DNA from: Larkinella knui | GTDB lineage: Bacteria > Bacteroidota > Bacteroidia > Cytophagales > Spirosomataceae | Assembly: GCF_003858645.1 (NCBI RefSeq) | Contig: NZ_RQJP01000004.1 | Location: forward strand, 248,001 to 312,000 | Length of the DNA: 64,000 nt | Direction of reading: 5' to 3' | Part shown: positions 28,713-37,346 of the stretch, one piece after another | Layout of the letters: each line of letters opens with the position of its first letter | How positions within the stretch are numbered: position 1 is the stretch's first letter | The notes under the pieces: generated by a model | Told to the model about the DNA's origin: nothing | Seen by the model: only the letters and a program-made list of their open reading frames with translations | Databases searched by the model: none | Program-made: the position numbers and the translations under genes

Positions 28713-28744
28713 CCGCTGACAGCGGTCGAAGACCCTGTCAGCGG
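28713..28744 (+). terminator. Hairpin between Gfo/Idh gene and galK
   Basis: A perfect 10-bp inverted repeat (CCGCTGACAG at 28713-28722 and its complement at 28735-28744) with a 12-base loop sits in the 67-base gap between convergent genes. TTTT follows on the plus strand. Confidence 0.75.
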
Positions 28745-28758
28745 TTTTGAAGGGATTT

Positions 28759-29931
28759 TCACACCTCCAGCACCGAGGTCCCGTCCGTAATCCGTACCGG
28801 ATAGCATTTTAGTTCGATGTGAAACGCTTCCTCATAAGCCATACTCATGCGGGCAACAAAGGCGTCGGCGGCTTCGCGGGCAACGATGTTGATGGTACAA
28901 CCGCCAAAACCGCCCCCCATCATGCGCGCTCCCAAAACCGCATCGTCCGGCCGCGTCTGGTCGACCAGAAAATCCAGTTCGGGGCAGCTGACCTCGTAAT
29001 CGTGCTGCAAACCGGCGTGGGTTTCGTACATCTTTTTGCCAAAAGCCGCCAGGTCGTTCTGCAGTAAAAATTCGCACGCTACCCGGACGCGCCGAATCTC
29101 TTCGGTAACATACCGGCAACGCTGGTAGACCTTCCCCGGCATTTCGTCGCGGTGCGCATCCACCAGTTCCGTCGACGCATCGCGCAGCAGGCGAATGTCG
29201 GGTTTGTATTTTTGCAAAATGGCAACACCGGTTTCGCATTCCTGCCGCCGGGTGTTGTATTCGCTGTCGCCGAGGGAGTGTTTCACGCCCGTATCGCACA
29301 GAATCAGGACGTAATCGGTGGTCAGGAACGGGAAATATTCGTGGTGCAGTGATTTACAATCCAATTGAATAACGGACTGGTCGCGCCCGAACATGGACGC
29401 AAACTGATCCATGATCCCGCAATTGACGCCGACAAACTGATTTTCGGCCCGCTGGCTCAGTTTCACCATATCGAGGGTCGAAACGCCCAGGCTAAACAGT
29501 TTGTTCAGGCCGAACGCCAGCCCGCACTCCAGCGCAGCCGACGACGACAAACCCGCCCCGGATGGAATGTTTCCGCCAAAAACCAGCTCAAAACCGCCGG
29601 GAAAGTACCCGGCTTTCTGCAACTGATCGACCACGCCCATCAGGTAATTCGGCCAGCCCAATGGCGATTGCGTAAAATCGTCAAGATCAAACGAAAACGA
29701 CTGGTTTACATTTTCGGCAACGATGCGGCCCGTTCGGTCGGTGCGCCGGGCGATGGCAAAAACGATTTCTTTATCGATGCTGGCCGGCAACACCAGTCCG
29801 CCGTTGTAATCCGTATGTTCGCCCAGCAGATTGATCCGGCCCGGTCCACGGACCAGCAACGCCGGCTCGCGGTTAAATTCCTTGCGAAAAATAGCCTCGA
29901 TTTGATGAACGTAAGCGGCTTGAGCAATCAT
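28759..29931 (-). CDS. galK: Galactokinase
   Basis: A 390-residue GHMP kinase that phosphorylates alpha-D-galactose with ATP, the first committed step of the Leloir pathway. The galactokinase signature GRINLLGEHTDYNGG is at residues 31-45, the ATP-binding IPSGAGLSSSAALE at about residue 125, and the C-terminal GHMP motif MMGGGFGGCTI near 335. Length (about 390) is normal. galT and galE are not adjacent. The gene faces the fucose cluster, ending 67 bases from its last gene. Confidence 0.96.
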   Translation of the reverse strand: MIAQAAYVHQIEAIFRKEFNREPALLVRGPGRINLLGEHTDYNGGLVLPASIDKEIVFAIARRTDRTGRIVAENVNQSFSFDLDDFTQSPLGWPNYLMGVVDQLQKAGYFPGGFELVFGGNIPSGAGLSSSAALECGLAFGLNKLFSLGVSTLDMVKLSQRAENQFVGVNCGIMDQFASMFGRDQSVIQLDCKSLHHEYFPFLTTDYVLILCDTGVKHSLGDSEYNTRRQECETGVAILQKYKPDIRLLRDASTELVDAHRDEMPGKVYQRCRYVTEEIRRVRVACEFLLQNDLAAFGKKMYETHAGLQHDYEVSCPELDFLVDQTRPDDAVLGARMMGGGFGGCTINIVAREAADAFVARMSMAYEEAFHIELKCYPVRITDGTSVLEV

Positions 29932-30155
29932 GATGCGAGTGTTAAAAATACATTTCCTGACAGAGAACCAATTTCACTCCAAATTTTGCCCCCTTTTTAG
30001 AGTTTACAAACAGGCGGGCCGGAAATCTGGCAATTCTGGCCAAAATTCCGGGTAATCAACCGATCGGAACGAAGAAAGAATTTTCGTTTTTCCTGTATCC
30101 TTTCGGTTGGTTACTCGTCTAACAGGGTAACAACCATAACCGAACCCTGGTTTTC

Positions 30156-31697
30156 ATGCTGGCAAAAACCTATGGAAGCGCTGTTCACGGCGTTGGCGCA
30201 ACCATTATCACCATCGAAGTAACGGTTGCGCAGGGCCTGCATTTTTTCATGGTCGGCCTGCCCGACAGCGCCGTCAAAGAAAGTGAACAACGGGTCGAAT
30301 CGTCCCTGAAATATTTTGGCTACCGGATGCCCCGGCAAAAAGTCGTCGTCAACCTGGCACCGGCCGACATTCGCAAAGAAGGCTCTTCCTACGATCTGCC
30401 GATCGGACTCTGTGTGCTTCAGGCATCGGAGCAAATCACGCTCGAACGCAATCTGGAAGACTACGTTATTATGGGCGAATTGTCGCTCGATGGCAAGTTG
30501 CGGCCTATCAAAGGCGTTTTGCCAATTGCCATCGAAGCCCGCAAGCGCGGTTTTAAAGGATTCATCTTGCCCGCCGAGAACGCACCGGAAGCCGCCATCG
30601 TCAACAATCTGGACGTGATTGGTGTCGAAACGATGATGGACGCGGTCGAGTATTTTGAAGGAAAAAAAGAAATCACCCCGCTCATAACCGATACACGGGA
30701 GCTGTTTACCACTAGCCAAAACGCCTATGACGCCGATTTTGCCCACGTTCAAGGGCAGGAAAACATCAAGCGGGCGATGGAAATTGCGGCTGCCGGGGGC
30801 CATAACGTGATTATGATTGGTCCGCCGGGGGCCGGAAAAACCATGCTGGCGAAGCGACTGCCCAGTATTCTGCCGCCCCTGTCGTTGCACGAAGCGCTCG
30901 AAACCACCAAGATTCATTCCGTAGCGGGCAAACTGGGCCACCGCGCCACACTGATTGCCACGCGCCCCTTTCGGTCTCCGCACCACACCATCAGCGATGC
31001 GGCTTTGGTGGGTGGCGGTAGTTTTCCGCAACCCGGCGAGATCTCGTTGTCGCACAACGGCGTTTTGTTTCTGGACGAACTGCCGGAGTTCAAACGAACG
31101 GCGCTGGAGGTGATGCGCCAGCCGCTCGAAGAACGGAAAGTGAGCATTTCGCGCGCCAAATGGGCGGTGGAGTTTCCGGCCAATTTTATGCTGATTGCCA
31201 GCATGAATCCGTGTCCGTGCGGGTATTATAACCATCCCGAAAAGGAGTGCGTTTGCGGACCAGGCGTGGTGCAGCGGTATTTGAATAAAATCAGCGGGCC
31301 GCTGCTGGATCGCATCGACCTGCACGTGGAAGTGACGCCGGTTTCGTTCGACCAGATGACCGCCAACCGTCCCTCGGAAGGCAGCGAAACCATTCGCGAA
31401 CGCGTGATCCGGGCGCGGGAAATCCAGACGAAGCGGTTTGGCGAGCAGTCCGGTATTTATTCCAACGCCATGATGCCGTCGCAAATGGTGAAGGAAGTCT
31501 GCGTTATTAGTCCGGCGGGGTTGACGTTGCTAAAAACCGCTATGGAACGGCTCGGTTTGTCGGCCCGCGCCTACGACCGGATTCTGAAAGTCTCGCGCAC
31601 GATTGCGGATCTGGCGGGCGCTGAACACATCGAAATTGAGCACCTAGCGGAGGCCATTCAATACCGGAGCCTGGACCGGGAAAATTGGGCGGGGTGA
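30156..31697 (+). CDS. YifB/ComM family Mg-chelatase-like AAA+ ATPase
   Basis: A 513-residue protein with an N-terminal Lon-like ChlI domain (HFFMVGLPDSAVKESEQRVESSL and PADIRKEGSSYDLPIGL) and a central AAA+ module with Walker A GPPGAGKTMLAKRLP and the sensor MNPCPCGYYNHPEKEC, plus a C-terminal Mg-chelatase domain. ComM-type helicases promote branch migration in natural transformation; in other bacteria the role is unclear. The stop is 6 bases from the stop of the convergent recF. Family length is about 510. Confidence 0.93.
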   Translation: MLAKTYGSAVHGVGATIITIEVTVAQGLHFFMVGLPDSAVKESEQRVESSLKYFGYRMPRQKVVVNLAPADIRKEGSSYDLPIGLCVLQASEQITLERNLEDYVIMGELSLDGKLRPIKGVLPIAIEARKRGFKGFILPAENAPEAAIVNNLDVIGVETMMDAVEYFEGKKEITPLITDTRELFTTSQNAYDADFAHVQGQENIKRAMEIAAAGGHNVIMIGPPGAGKTMLAKRLPSILPPLSLHEALETTKIHSVAGKLGHRATLIATRPFRSPHHTISDAALVGGGSFPQPGEISLSHNGVLFLDELPEFKRTALEVMRQPLEERKVSISRAKWAVEFPANFMLIASMNPCPCGYYNHPEKECVCGPGVVQRYLNKISGPLLDRIDLHVEVTPVSFDQMTANRPSEGSETIRERVIRAREIQTKRFGEQSGIYSNAMMPSQMVKEVCVISPAGLTLLKTAMERLGLSARAYDRILKVSRTIADLAGAEHIEIEHLAEAIQYRSLDRENWAG

Positions 31698-31703
31698 TTG
31701 GCC

Positions 31704-32789
31704 TCACCCTTCCGTCCGAAAATACGCCACATCGGCTTTCACCGACGTCAGCAGTTCGCGCGTCCGGTCGGGGCGGGCATCGGTAATGAAAATCTGGCCG
31801 AAGGTGTGGTGCTCCATCAGCGTGATGAGTTTGTCGATCCGGCGGTCGTCGAGTTTGTCGAAAATATCATCCAGCAACAGCATCGGTTTTACGCCTTTTT
31901 CGGCTTGTAACTGCTCAAACTGCGCCAGTTTCAGGGCAATGACAAACGTTTTTTGCTGGCCCTGCGAACCGAATTTCTTCAGGGCGACGCCGTTGGCTTC
32001 GAATACGTAATCATCTTTATGAACGCCCTTGTTGGTGCGCTGTAACTGAATATCGCGCTGGCGGTTTCGGCGAAAATCCTTCGGAAACTCTTCGTTGCCC
32101 ACTTCGGATTCATAGATAATATCGACGGCTTCGCGGGCGTCGCTCAGGTAGGCGTAGTGTTTTTGAACAATGGGCAGAAAGTCGCCGATGAACTGCTTCC
32201 GGCGTTGGTAAATGCGCCCGGCCAGTTGCAGCAGCGGTTCGTTGTAGGTTTCCAGGAGTTCTTCGTCCAGGTAATTCCGCTCGGCAAACAGCTTCAGGGT
32301 GCCGTTGCGCTGTTTCAGGATCTGCTGGTAGAACAGGTAATCGCGGAGGTAGTCGGCATCCAGTTGCGACAGGACGCCGTCGAAGAAATGCCGCCGTTCC
32401 TCGCTGTGTTCCCGCACCAGGTCGGTATCGTTCGGTGCCAGCATCACCACCGGAAACCGGCCGATGTGGTCACTGATGCGTTCGTACGGTTTTTTGTCCG
32501 ACAACAGCACCTTCCGTTGTCCGCGCTGCAGGCTGCAGGTAATCTGGGTTGGTTTGTCATCATGCCGGAAAATACCGTCAATGATAAAGAAATCGCTCTG
32601 GTGGTGAATACTCAACGCATCCTGATTGTGAAAAGCGCTTTTGCTCAGCGACAAAAAATAGACGGCGTCGAGCAGATTGGTTTTTCCGCTTCCGTTCGGT
32701 CCAACGATGCAATTAATCTGTTCACTAAATGTAAAACTCCCTTCCTCGTAATTTTTGAAGTTGGTCAGGTTGAGTTTTTCCAAATACAT
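31704..32789 (-). CDS. recF: DNA replication and repair protein RecF
   Basis: A 361-residue SMC-like ATPase that loads RecA at gaps with RecO and RecR. Walker A GPNGSGKT at residues 30-37, the ABC-type signature FGSQGQQKT, and Walker B MLLLDDIFDKLD near the C-terminus are all present. N-terminal MYLEKLNLTNFKNYE is typical. The promoter-like -7 TATCTTTG lies on the minus strand about 70 bases upstream. The gene is divergent from pdhA and ends 6 bases from yifB. Confidence 0.95.
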   Translation of the reverse strand: MYLEKLNLTNFKNYEEGSFTFSEQINCIVGPNGSGKTNLLDAVYFLSLSKSAFHNQDALSIHHQSDFFIIDGIFRHDDKPTQITCSLQRGQRKVLLSDKKPYERISDHIGRFPVVMLAPNDTDLVREHSEERRHFFDGVLSQLDADYLRDYLFYQQILKQRNGTLKLFAERNYLDEELLETYNEPLLQLAGRIYQRRKQFIGDFLPIVQKHYAYLSDAREAVDIIYESEVGNEEFPKDFRRNRQRDIQLQRTNKGVHKDDYVFEANGVALKKFGSQGQQKTFVIALKLAQFEQLQAEKGVKPMLLLDDIFDKLDDRRIDKLITLMEHHTFGQIFITDARPDRTRELLTSVKADVAYFRTEG

Positions 32790-32859
32790 CGGTATGGTTG
32801 TTAGCAGGAATTGCGTATTTTCGCGGCATCGTGGTGGTAACAGCCACGTGTTTAAGCAA

Positions 32860-32867
32860 CAAAGATA
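32860..32867 (-). promoter_or_regulatory. Probable -7 element for recF
   Basis: Minus-strand TATCTTTG matches the TAnnTTTG consensus. No good TTTG lies at the usual upstream distance, so only half of the promoter is supported. It would give a leader of about 60 bases. Confidence 0.5.
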
Positions 32868-32958
32868 CAGGTCGTTTGTTACGTTAAGACCGGTTCCCTG
32901 TATCGCACAACGATTTCCGTTTTATTCGGTTATCCTTTTTTTACGCCCAACGAACTCT

Positions 32959-34017
32959 ATGGCAAGTGTAAAGGAAAAATCTAAGCCGGGCGACGCTTCG
33001 CCGGGCGACGCAACGCCAGCCGCTGCAAAAGCCAAGCATCCTAAAGAACGCTACCTGTACTGGTACGAGTCAATGATGCTGCAACGTAAATTTGAAGAAA
33101 AAGCCGGTCAGCTCTACGGGCAACAGAAAATCCGCGGTTTCTGTCACCTCTATATTGGGCAGGAAGCCTGCTCGTCAGGGTCGTATTCGGCTCTGACCAA
33201 AGATGATAAATGGATTACGGCCTACCGCGACCACGGTATTCCGCTGGCGCTGGGTTCCGACCCCAAAGCCATTATGGCCGAGTTATTTGGCAAGCAAACC
33301 GGCTCGTCGAAAGGCAAAGGCGGTTCGATGCACATTTTCGATAAGTCGGTCAATTTTATGGGCGGTCACGGGATTGTGGGCGGCCAGATTCCGATGGGAG
33401 CGGGCATCGCTTTTGCTGAAAAATACAACAAGACCACGAATCTTTGTATCTGTTTCATGGGCGACGGGGCCGTGCGCCAGGGCTCGTTCCACGAAACGCT
33501 GAACATGGCCATGACGTGGAAACTGCCGGTTATTTTTGTGGTGGAAAACAACGGCTACGCAATGGGAACGTCCGTGGCCCGTACGTCCAACGTAACGGAT
33601 CTCTACACGCTGGGTGAAGCCTACGACATGCCGTCGGAACCGGTCGATGCCATGAGCGTAGAAGCCGTGCACGAAGCCGTTAGCCGGGCCGCCGACCGCG
33701 CCCGCAAAGGCGAAGGCCCAACCTTCCTGGAGTTCCGGACGTATCGTTACCGGGGGCACTCGATGTCCGATCCGCAGAAATACCGGACGAAAGACGAACT
33801 GGAGCAATACAAACAACGTGACCCGATCGAAAATGTCCGGGCAACGATTCTGAATGAGAAATTAGCGACCGAAGATGATCTGGCCGCGATCGACCAGAAA
33901 ATCAAAGGCCTTGTGGACGAGTCGGTCAAGTTTGCCGAAGAGTCGCCGTATCCGGCACCCGAGGAAGCGTTCAAGGATGTCTACATGCAAAAAGACTATC
34001 CTTTTATCCTGGAATAA
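32959..34017 (+). CDS. pdhA: Pyruvate dehydrogenase E1 component alpha subunit
   Basis: A 352-residue thiamine-diphosphate enzyme subunit. With an E1 beta partner it decarboxylates pyruvate and passes the acetyl group to E2 lipoate. The TPP motif runs from MGDGAVRQGSFHETLNMA to VVENNGYAMGTSV, and YRGHSMSDPQKYR is the phosphorylation-loop sequence of the family. An Ala/Asp/Pro-rich N-terminal tail (GDASPGDATPAAAKAK) contains a short internal duplication. The start at 32959 excludes a 68-residue upstream extension that overlaps the recF promoter region. The beta subunit is not adjacent. A strong hairpin at 34035-34102 follows the stop. Confidence 0.95.
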   Translation: MASVKEKSKPGDASPGDATPAAAKAKHPKERYLYWYESMMLQRKFEEKAGQLYGQQKIRGFCHLYIGQEACSSGSYSALTKDDKWITAYRDHGIPLALGSDPKAIMAELFGKQTGSSKGKGGSMHIFDKSVNFMGGHGIVGGQIPMGAGIAFAEKYNKTTNLCICFMGDGAVRQGSFHETLNMAMTWKLPVIFVVENNGYAMGTSVARTSNVTDLYTLGEAYDMPSEPVDAMSVEAVHEAVSRAADRARKGEGPTFLEFRTYRYRGHSMSDPQKYRTKDELEQYKQRDPIENVRATILNEKLATEDDLAAIDQKIKGLVDESVKFAEESPYPAPEEAFKDVYMQKDYPFILE

Positions 34018-34034
34018 GGACTAAAGGAGAAACC

Positions 34035-34102
34035 GAGGAAGGAAAGAGCGGAAAAAGAAAGTAGTCACACATCAGATTCCTTTTTCCGCTCTTTCCTTCC
34101 TC
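34035..34102 (+). terminator. Long hairpin after pdhA
   Basis: A perfect 23-bp inverted repeat (34035-34057 and 34080-34102) with purines only in the first 14 bases encloses a 22-base loop. It is followed by a T-rich stretch. Arms are longer than needed for an ordinary terminator. Confidence 0.85.
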
Positions 34103-34142
34103 TTTATTTTGTCTTTCTTCTTTCTATTATCCAGAGATTTAC

Positions 34143-34150
34143 TAAATTTG
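34143..34150 (+). promoter_or_regulatory. -7 element of the TPR-ribH transcript
   Basis: TAAATTTG matches the Bacteroidota -7 consensus exactly. A partial -33 element TTTC (34121-34124) lies 18 bases upstream. Transcription would start about 15-20 bases before the ATG at 34177. Confidence 0.6.
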
Positions 34151-34176
34151 CAGTCCGAAATTTTGGATAATTATAA

Positions 34177-34878
34177 ATGAGTAAGACACAAACAAACTCC
34201 AAACTGGAGTTTCTGGAAGATCCCACTGCATTGGCGGGTTCGTTAGGGAAGGCGGAGTTGTTTTTTGAGAAAAACCAGAAGGTGGTTCTTGGTCTGCTGG
34301 GCGCTATTGTTCTGGTCGTTGCCGGTTTTATCGGCTACCGGTATTGGGTGAGCAGCCAGGATCAGGAAGCGCAAACGGCGATGTTTCCATCGGTATACGA
34401 GTGGGAATCCGATTCCCTGAAAAAAGCATTGAACGGCAATGGTGCCAACGAAGGTCTGGTTGCCATTGCGGATGAATATAGCGCGGCACCGGCGGGTAAC
34501 CTGGCTAATTTTTACGCCGGCGTGGCATTGCTGAAACAAAGCAAGTTTGATGATGCCATTGAAAAACTAAAGAACTTCAGTTCTTCCGATTTGCTGGTGC
34601 AAGGACGTGCGTATGCCCTTATTGGTGATGCGTACATGGAAAAGAAAGCCTACAGTGACGCCATCGACTATTACAAAAAAGCGGCTGATTACAAGCCCAA
34701 TCAATATTTCACCCCTGCTTACCTGATCAAGCTGGCTCTGGCGTATGAGCAAAACAAGCAAAACCAGGAGGCAATCGACACGTACAGCTCGATTATCGAT
34801 AAATACCCAACCTCTTCGGAAGCGGCTACCGCCAAGAAGTATAAATCGGTATTGGAAAGCACGGTCGGTGAGTCGTAA
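34177..34878 (+). CDS. Membrane-anchored TPR protein (YfgM-like)
   Basis: A 233-residue protein with a short cytoplasmic N-terminus, one membrane helix at about 37-57 (VVLGLLGAIVLVVAGFIGYRYWV) and a periplasmic tetratricopeptide region with repeats at LANFYAGVALLKQSKFDDAIEKL, GRAYALIGDAYMEKKAYSDAIDYY and LALAYEQNKQNQEAIDTYSSI. This layout resembles YfgM, which assists Sec-translocated proteins, but the Bacteroidota version has not been tested. It lies upstream of ribH with a terminator in between, so the two are probably separate units. Confidence 0.88.
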   Translation: MSKTQTNSKLEFLEDPTALAGSLGKAELFFEKNQKVVLGLLGAIVLVVAGFIGYRYWVSSQDQEAQTAMFPSVYEWESDSLKKALNGNGANEGLVAIADEYSAAPAGNLANFYAGVALLKQSKFDDAIEKLKNFSSSDLLVQGRAYALIGDAYMEKKAYSDAIDYYKKAADYKPNQYFTPAYLIKLALAYEQNKQNQEAIDTYSSIIDKYPTSSEAATAKKYKSVLESTVGES

Positions 34879-34900
34879 GCAGCGTTAGTTAATCATTGCG

Positions 34901-34932
34901 AAAGGACAAAGCCGACCGGGGTTTTGTCCTTT
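34901..34932 (+). terminator. Terminator of the TPR gene
   Basis: AAAGGACAAA (34901-34910) pairs with TTTGTCCTTT (34923-34932), followed by more T residues. It starts 22 bases after the stop codon at 34878. Confidence 0.85.
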
Positions 34933-34939
34933 TTTTATA

Positions 34940-35009
34940 CTATGATCACCGTAATCATAGTCCCATTCTCATCATAGCCTATCCTTTTAATCACTGTAAT
35001 CAGCGTTCC
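34940..35009. repeat. Degenerate interspersed repeat before ribH
   Basis: The block contains CATAGTCCCATTCTCATC-like repeated ATCATAG units and ends with AATCAGCGTTCC (34998-35009), 2 bases before the ribH ATG. The same ending, AATCTGCGTTCC, occurs at 54852-54863 in a hairpin. It looks like one copy of a dispersed intergenic element, but there are only two copies in this window. Confidence 0.5.
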
Positions 35010-35011
35010 TA

Positions 35012-35509
35012 ATGGCATCCGAATTAAAAAACTTAAGCGTTTTTTCGACCGATCATCTTCCCGACATCAGCCGCCATCGGTTCGCCATTGTTGTGGCCGA
35101 GTGGAATGCCGAAGTGACGGAAGCGTTATTTGAAGGCGCTTACCAGACGTTGTTGAACTACGGAGCCGTTGCCGACAACATCGTCCGCGGTAACGTTCCG
35201 GGGAGTTTCGAATTGAGCCTGGGCGCGCAATGGTTTGCCCAACGAACCGAAATTGACGCGGTTATTGCACTGGGCTGCGTGATTCAGGGCGAAACCAAAC
35301 ACAACGATTACATCAACCACGCCGTGGCACAAGGTCTGACGAATGTCGGTCTGCAAACCGGAAAACCGATCATTTTCGGTGTTCTGACACCCAACAACCA
35401 GCAGCAGGCCCTCGATCGGGCGGGCGGTATTCACGGCAACAAAGGCGACGAAGCCGCCATGACCGCCATCAAAATGTTAGGATTACAGCAACAAGTGTAT
35501 AGTTTATAA
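35012..35509 (+). CDS. ribH: 6,7-dimethyl-8-ribityllumazine synthase
   Basis: A 165-residue enzyme that joins 5-amino-6-ribitylaminouracil with 3,4-dihydroxy-2-butanone 4-phosphate in the penultimate step of riboflavin synthesis. It normally forms pentamers or 60-mer capsids. Typical motifs are VVAEWNAEVTEALFEGA, VPGSFELSLGAQ, and the catalytic His region GCVIQGETKHNDYI. The start at 35012 is 2 bases after a repeat-derived ending. No FMN riboswitch structure is seen upstream. The other rib genes are absent from the window. Confidence 0.96.
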   Translation: MASELKNLSVFSTDHLPDISRHRFAIVVAEWNAEVTEALFEGAYQTLLNYGAVADNIVRGNVPGSFELSLGAQWFAQRTEIDAVIALGCVIQGETKHNDYINHAVAQGLTNVGLQTGKPIIFGVLTPNNQQQALDRAGGIHGNKGDEAAMTAIKMLGLQQQVYSL

Positions 35510-35522
35510 TCATCTAATTTTG

Positions 35523-35616
35523 AATGATAAAATGAGTGAATGAGTAACTAGCTCCGCCAAATATCTGCTCTCTGCGAAGCTATTCACTCATTCGCTCATT
35601 CACTCATTTACTCATT
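35523..35616. repeat. 8-bp tandem repeat and imperfect hairpin before lysC
   Basis: The 8-base unit CATTCACT (variants CATTCGCT, CATTTACT) is repeated about four times at 35585-35616. The reverse complement form (AATGAGTGAATGAG) appears at 35531-35544, so the region folds as a long imperfect hairpin. It fills the gap between ribH and lysC and ends 4 bases before the lysC ATG. It may serve as terminator, and possibly as leader of lysC. Confidence 0.7.
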
Positions 35617-35620
35617 ACAT

Positions 35621-36955
35621 ATGCAAGTCTGGAAATTTGGCGGAACCTCCGTTGGCAAGCCCGAACGGATGCACTCGATTCGCAACCTGATTACCTCCGA
35701 TGATCAGCAAAAGATCATCGTCCTGTCGGCTTTGTCCGGTACCACCAACGCGCTGTTGTCCATTGGCGAATCCCTGAAGTCGGATCAGCCCAACGAAGCG
35801 GTTGAGAAAATCGAGCACCTGAAGGCGCACTACGATTCGTTCGTTCGCGAGTTGTACAAGACCAACGAAGGGCTAACCAAGGGACAGAAAATCATCGAAA
35901 ACGAATTCTCATTCATTCGGTCGCTGACGCGCATCAAGCCGTTTACGTTGAAGCAGGAAAAAGAACTGGTAGCCGAAGGCGAGTTGCTGAGCACCCAGAT
36001 GTTTCAGGCGTACCTGGAAGAACTGGAGCACGATTCGATTCTGCTGCCAGCACTGGAATTTATGCGGATCGACGCCGACGGCGAACCCGAACTGGATTAT
36101 ACGGAACGAAAACTCCGGGAATTGCTGCGGGCGCATGGTGATAAGAAAATCATTGTCACTCAAGGCTTTATCTGCCGGAATCCGCGGGGTGAGGTCGACA
36201 ACCTGAAACGGGGGGGCTCCGACTATACGGCTTCGCTGATTGGCGGAGCCATCCGGGCCGAAGAAATCCAGATCTGGACCGACATCGACGGCATGCACAA
36301 CAACGACCCGCGGATTGTCAAGAAAACCTTCCCGATCCGGGCGTTGACGTTTGAAGAAGCCGCCGAGCTGGCGTATTTTGGGGCGAAAATCCTGCACCCG
36401 TCCACCATTACACCCGCCAAAATGTTTGGTGTTCCGGTTCGGTTGAAAAACACGATGGACCCCGATGCGGAAGGGACGCTGATTGCCAGCAAAACGTCCG
36501 ATCAGGTCTTTAAGGCCATTGCGGCCAAAGACAGCATTACGGCCTTGTACATTCATTCGCTGCGGATGCTGAATGCCTACGGTTTTCTGCGCCGGATTTT
36601 TGAGGTGTTTGAAAAATACAAAACGCCGGTCGATCTGATTGCGACCTCGGAAGTATCAGTTTCGGTGACGATCGACAAAACCGATAATCTCACGGAGTTG
36701 ATGGCCGAACTGCGGACCTTCTGCGAACTGGAAGAACCGGACTACGACCAGGCCATTATCTGCATTGTCGGTAATTTCAGTGCCGACCAGGCCGGTATTG
36801 CCTTGCAGGTTCTGAAGGCGATGGAAGGCATTCCGATCCGGATGATTTCGTACGGGGGTACGGAACACAACATCTCGCTGCTCGTTCACGGTCGTTACAA
36901 AGCCGAAGCGCTGAATGCGTTGAACGAAGGGCTGTTTGAGCTGAAAGAAGCCTGA
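35621..36955 (+). CDS. lysC: Aspartate kinase
   Basis: A 444-residue monofunctional aspartokinase that phosphorylates aspartate at the start of the lysine, threonine and methionine routes. The N-terminal KFGGTSVG is at residues 4-11, the catalytic region includes RGGSDYTASLIGGAI, and two ACT-type regulatory domains occupy residues from about 300 on (AYGFLRRIFEVFEKYKTPVDLIATSEVSVSV). Feedback inhibition by lysine or threonine is expected. No lysine riboswitch was seen. A hairpin terminator follows at 36967-36997. Confidence 0.96.
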   Translation: MQVWKFGGTSVGKPERMHSIRNLITSDDQQKIIVLSALSGTTNALLSIGESLKSDQPNEAVEKIEHLKAHYDSFVRELYKTNEGLTKGQKIIENEFSFIRSLTRIKPFTLKQEKELVAEGELLSTQMFQAYLEELEHDSILLPALEFMRIDADGEPELDYTERKLRELLRAHGDKKIIVTQGFICRNPRGEVDNLKRGGSDYTASLIGGAIRAEEIQIWTDIDGMHNNDPRIVKKTFPIRALTFEEAAELAYFGAKILHPSTITPAKMFGVPVRLKNTMDPDAEGTLIASKTSDQVFKAIAAKDSITALYIHSLRMLNAYGFLRRIFEVFEKYKTPVDLIATSEVSVSVTIDKTDNLTELMAELRTFCELEEPDYDQAIICIVGNFSADQAGIALQVLKAMEGIPIRMISYGGTEHNISLLVHGRYKAEALNALNEGLFELKEA

Positions 36956-36966
36956 AAAGCGCAAAA

Positions 36967-36997
36967 GACCGGGTAGGTTTTTAAAACCTACCCAGTC
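36967..36997 (+). terminator. Terminator after lysC
   Basis: A 15-bp stem with one mismatch (36967-36981 and 36983-36997) leaves almost no loop; the actual loop is formed by opening of the central T/A pairs. It resembles a cruciform-type repeat. The downstream TAATTTTG begins 5 bases later. Confidence 0.7.
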
Positions 36998-37001
36998 TGG
37001 C

Positions 37002-37009
37002 TAATTTTG
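37002..37009 (+). promoter_or_regulatory. Probable -7 element of the MNT-HEPN pair
   Basis: TAATTTTG matches the Bacteroidota -7 consensus and lies 20 bases before the MNT ATG at 37029. No clear TTTG lies at the expected distance, since that position falls in the lysC terminator. Confidence 0.5.
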
Positions 37010-37028
37010 TACCCAAACCGCTGTGGCC

Positions 37029-37346
37029 ATGAACCGTCTTACTAATAAAGTATTTCTGCAAAAGGTCAAAGAAACCGTGCACGCGGTTGATCCACAGGCG
37101 GATGTCTATCTGTTTGGGTCACGGGCGCGGGGGGATCACCGCAAGGATTCGGATTGGGATATTCTGGTACTTACTCAGAAAAAATTAGACCTTAATTTGA
37201 AGTACACACTTCTTGATACATTGACTGAATTGGAACTTAAAACAGCCAAAGTAGTCAATCCGGTTATTCGCTACAAACCGGATTGGCCAAATTATGAAGT
37301 AACTCCGTTCTATCAAAATATCAAAGAAGAAGGTGTACAGTTATGA
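37029..37346 (+). CDS. MNT-type nucleotidyltransferase (antitoxin-like)
   Basis: A 105-residue minimal nucleotidyltransferase. The signature GSRARGDHRKDSDWDILV holds Gly30-Ser31 and the metal-binding pair Asp42 and Asp44. The third acidic residue expected on a later strand is not evident (TAKVVNPVIRY at that place). In MNT-HEPN modules the MNT protein AMPylates or otherwise neutralises the HEPN RNase toxin. The HEPN gene follows with a 4-base ATGA overlap, as is typical. An in-frame GTG at 37023 adds 2 residues and is less likely. Codon and base composition are AT-richer than in lysC and serS, which suggests acquisition by transfer. Confidence 0.88.
   Translation: MNRLTNKVFLQKVKETVHAVDPQADVYLFGSRARGDHRKDSDWDILVLTQKKLDLNLKYTLLDTLTELELKTAKVVNPVIRYKPDWPNYEVTPFYQNIKEEGVQL

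Noticed and set aside
30111-31484. Minus-strand 457-codon frame opposite yifB
   Set aside because: A frame shadow of yifB, whose AAA+ motifs are clear; no domain in the antisense protein.
34933-35011. Possible FMN riboswitch ahead of ribH
   Set aside because: No conserved RFN-element core was found; the stretch looks like a degenerate intergenic repeat.
35510-35620. Possible lysine riboswitch ahead of lysC
   Set aside because: The gap is only about 110 bases and is made of 8-bp repeats; too short and wrong in composition for the lysine element.
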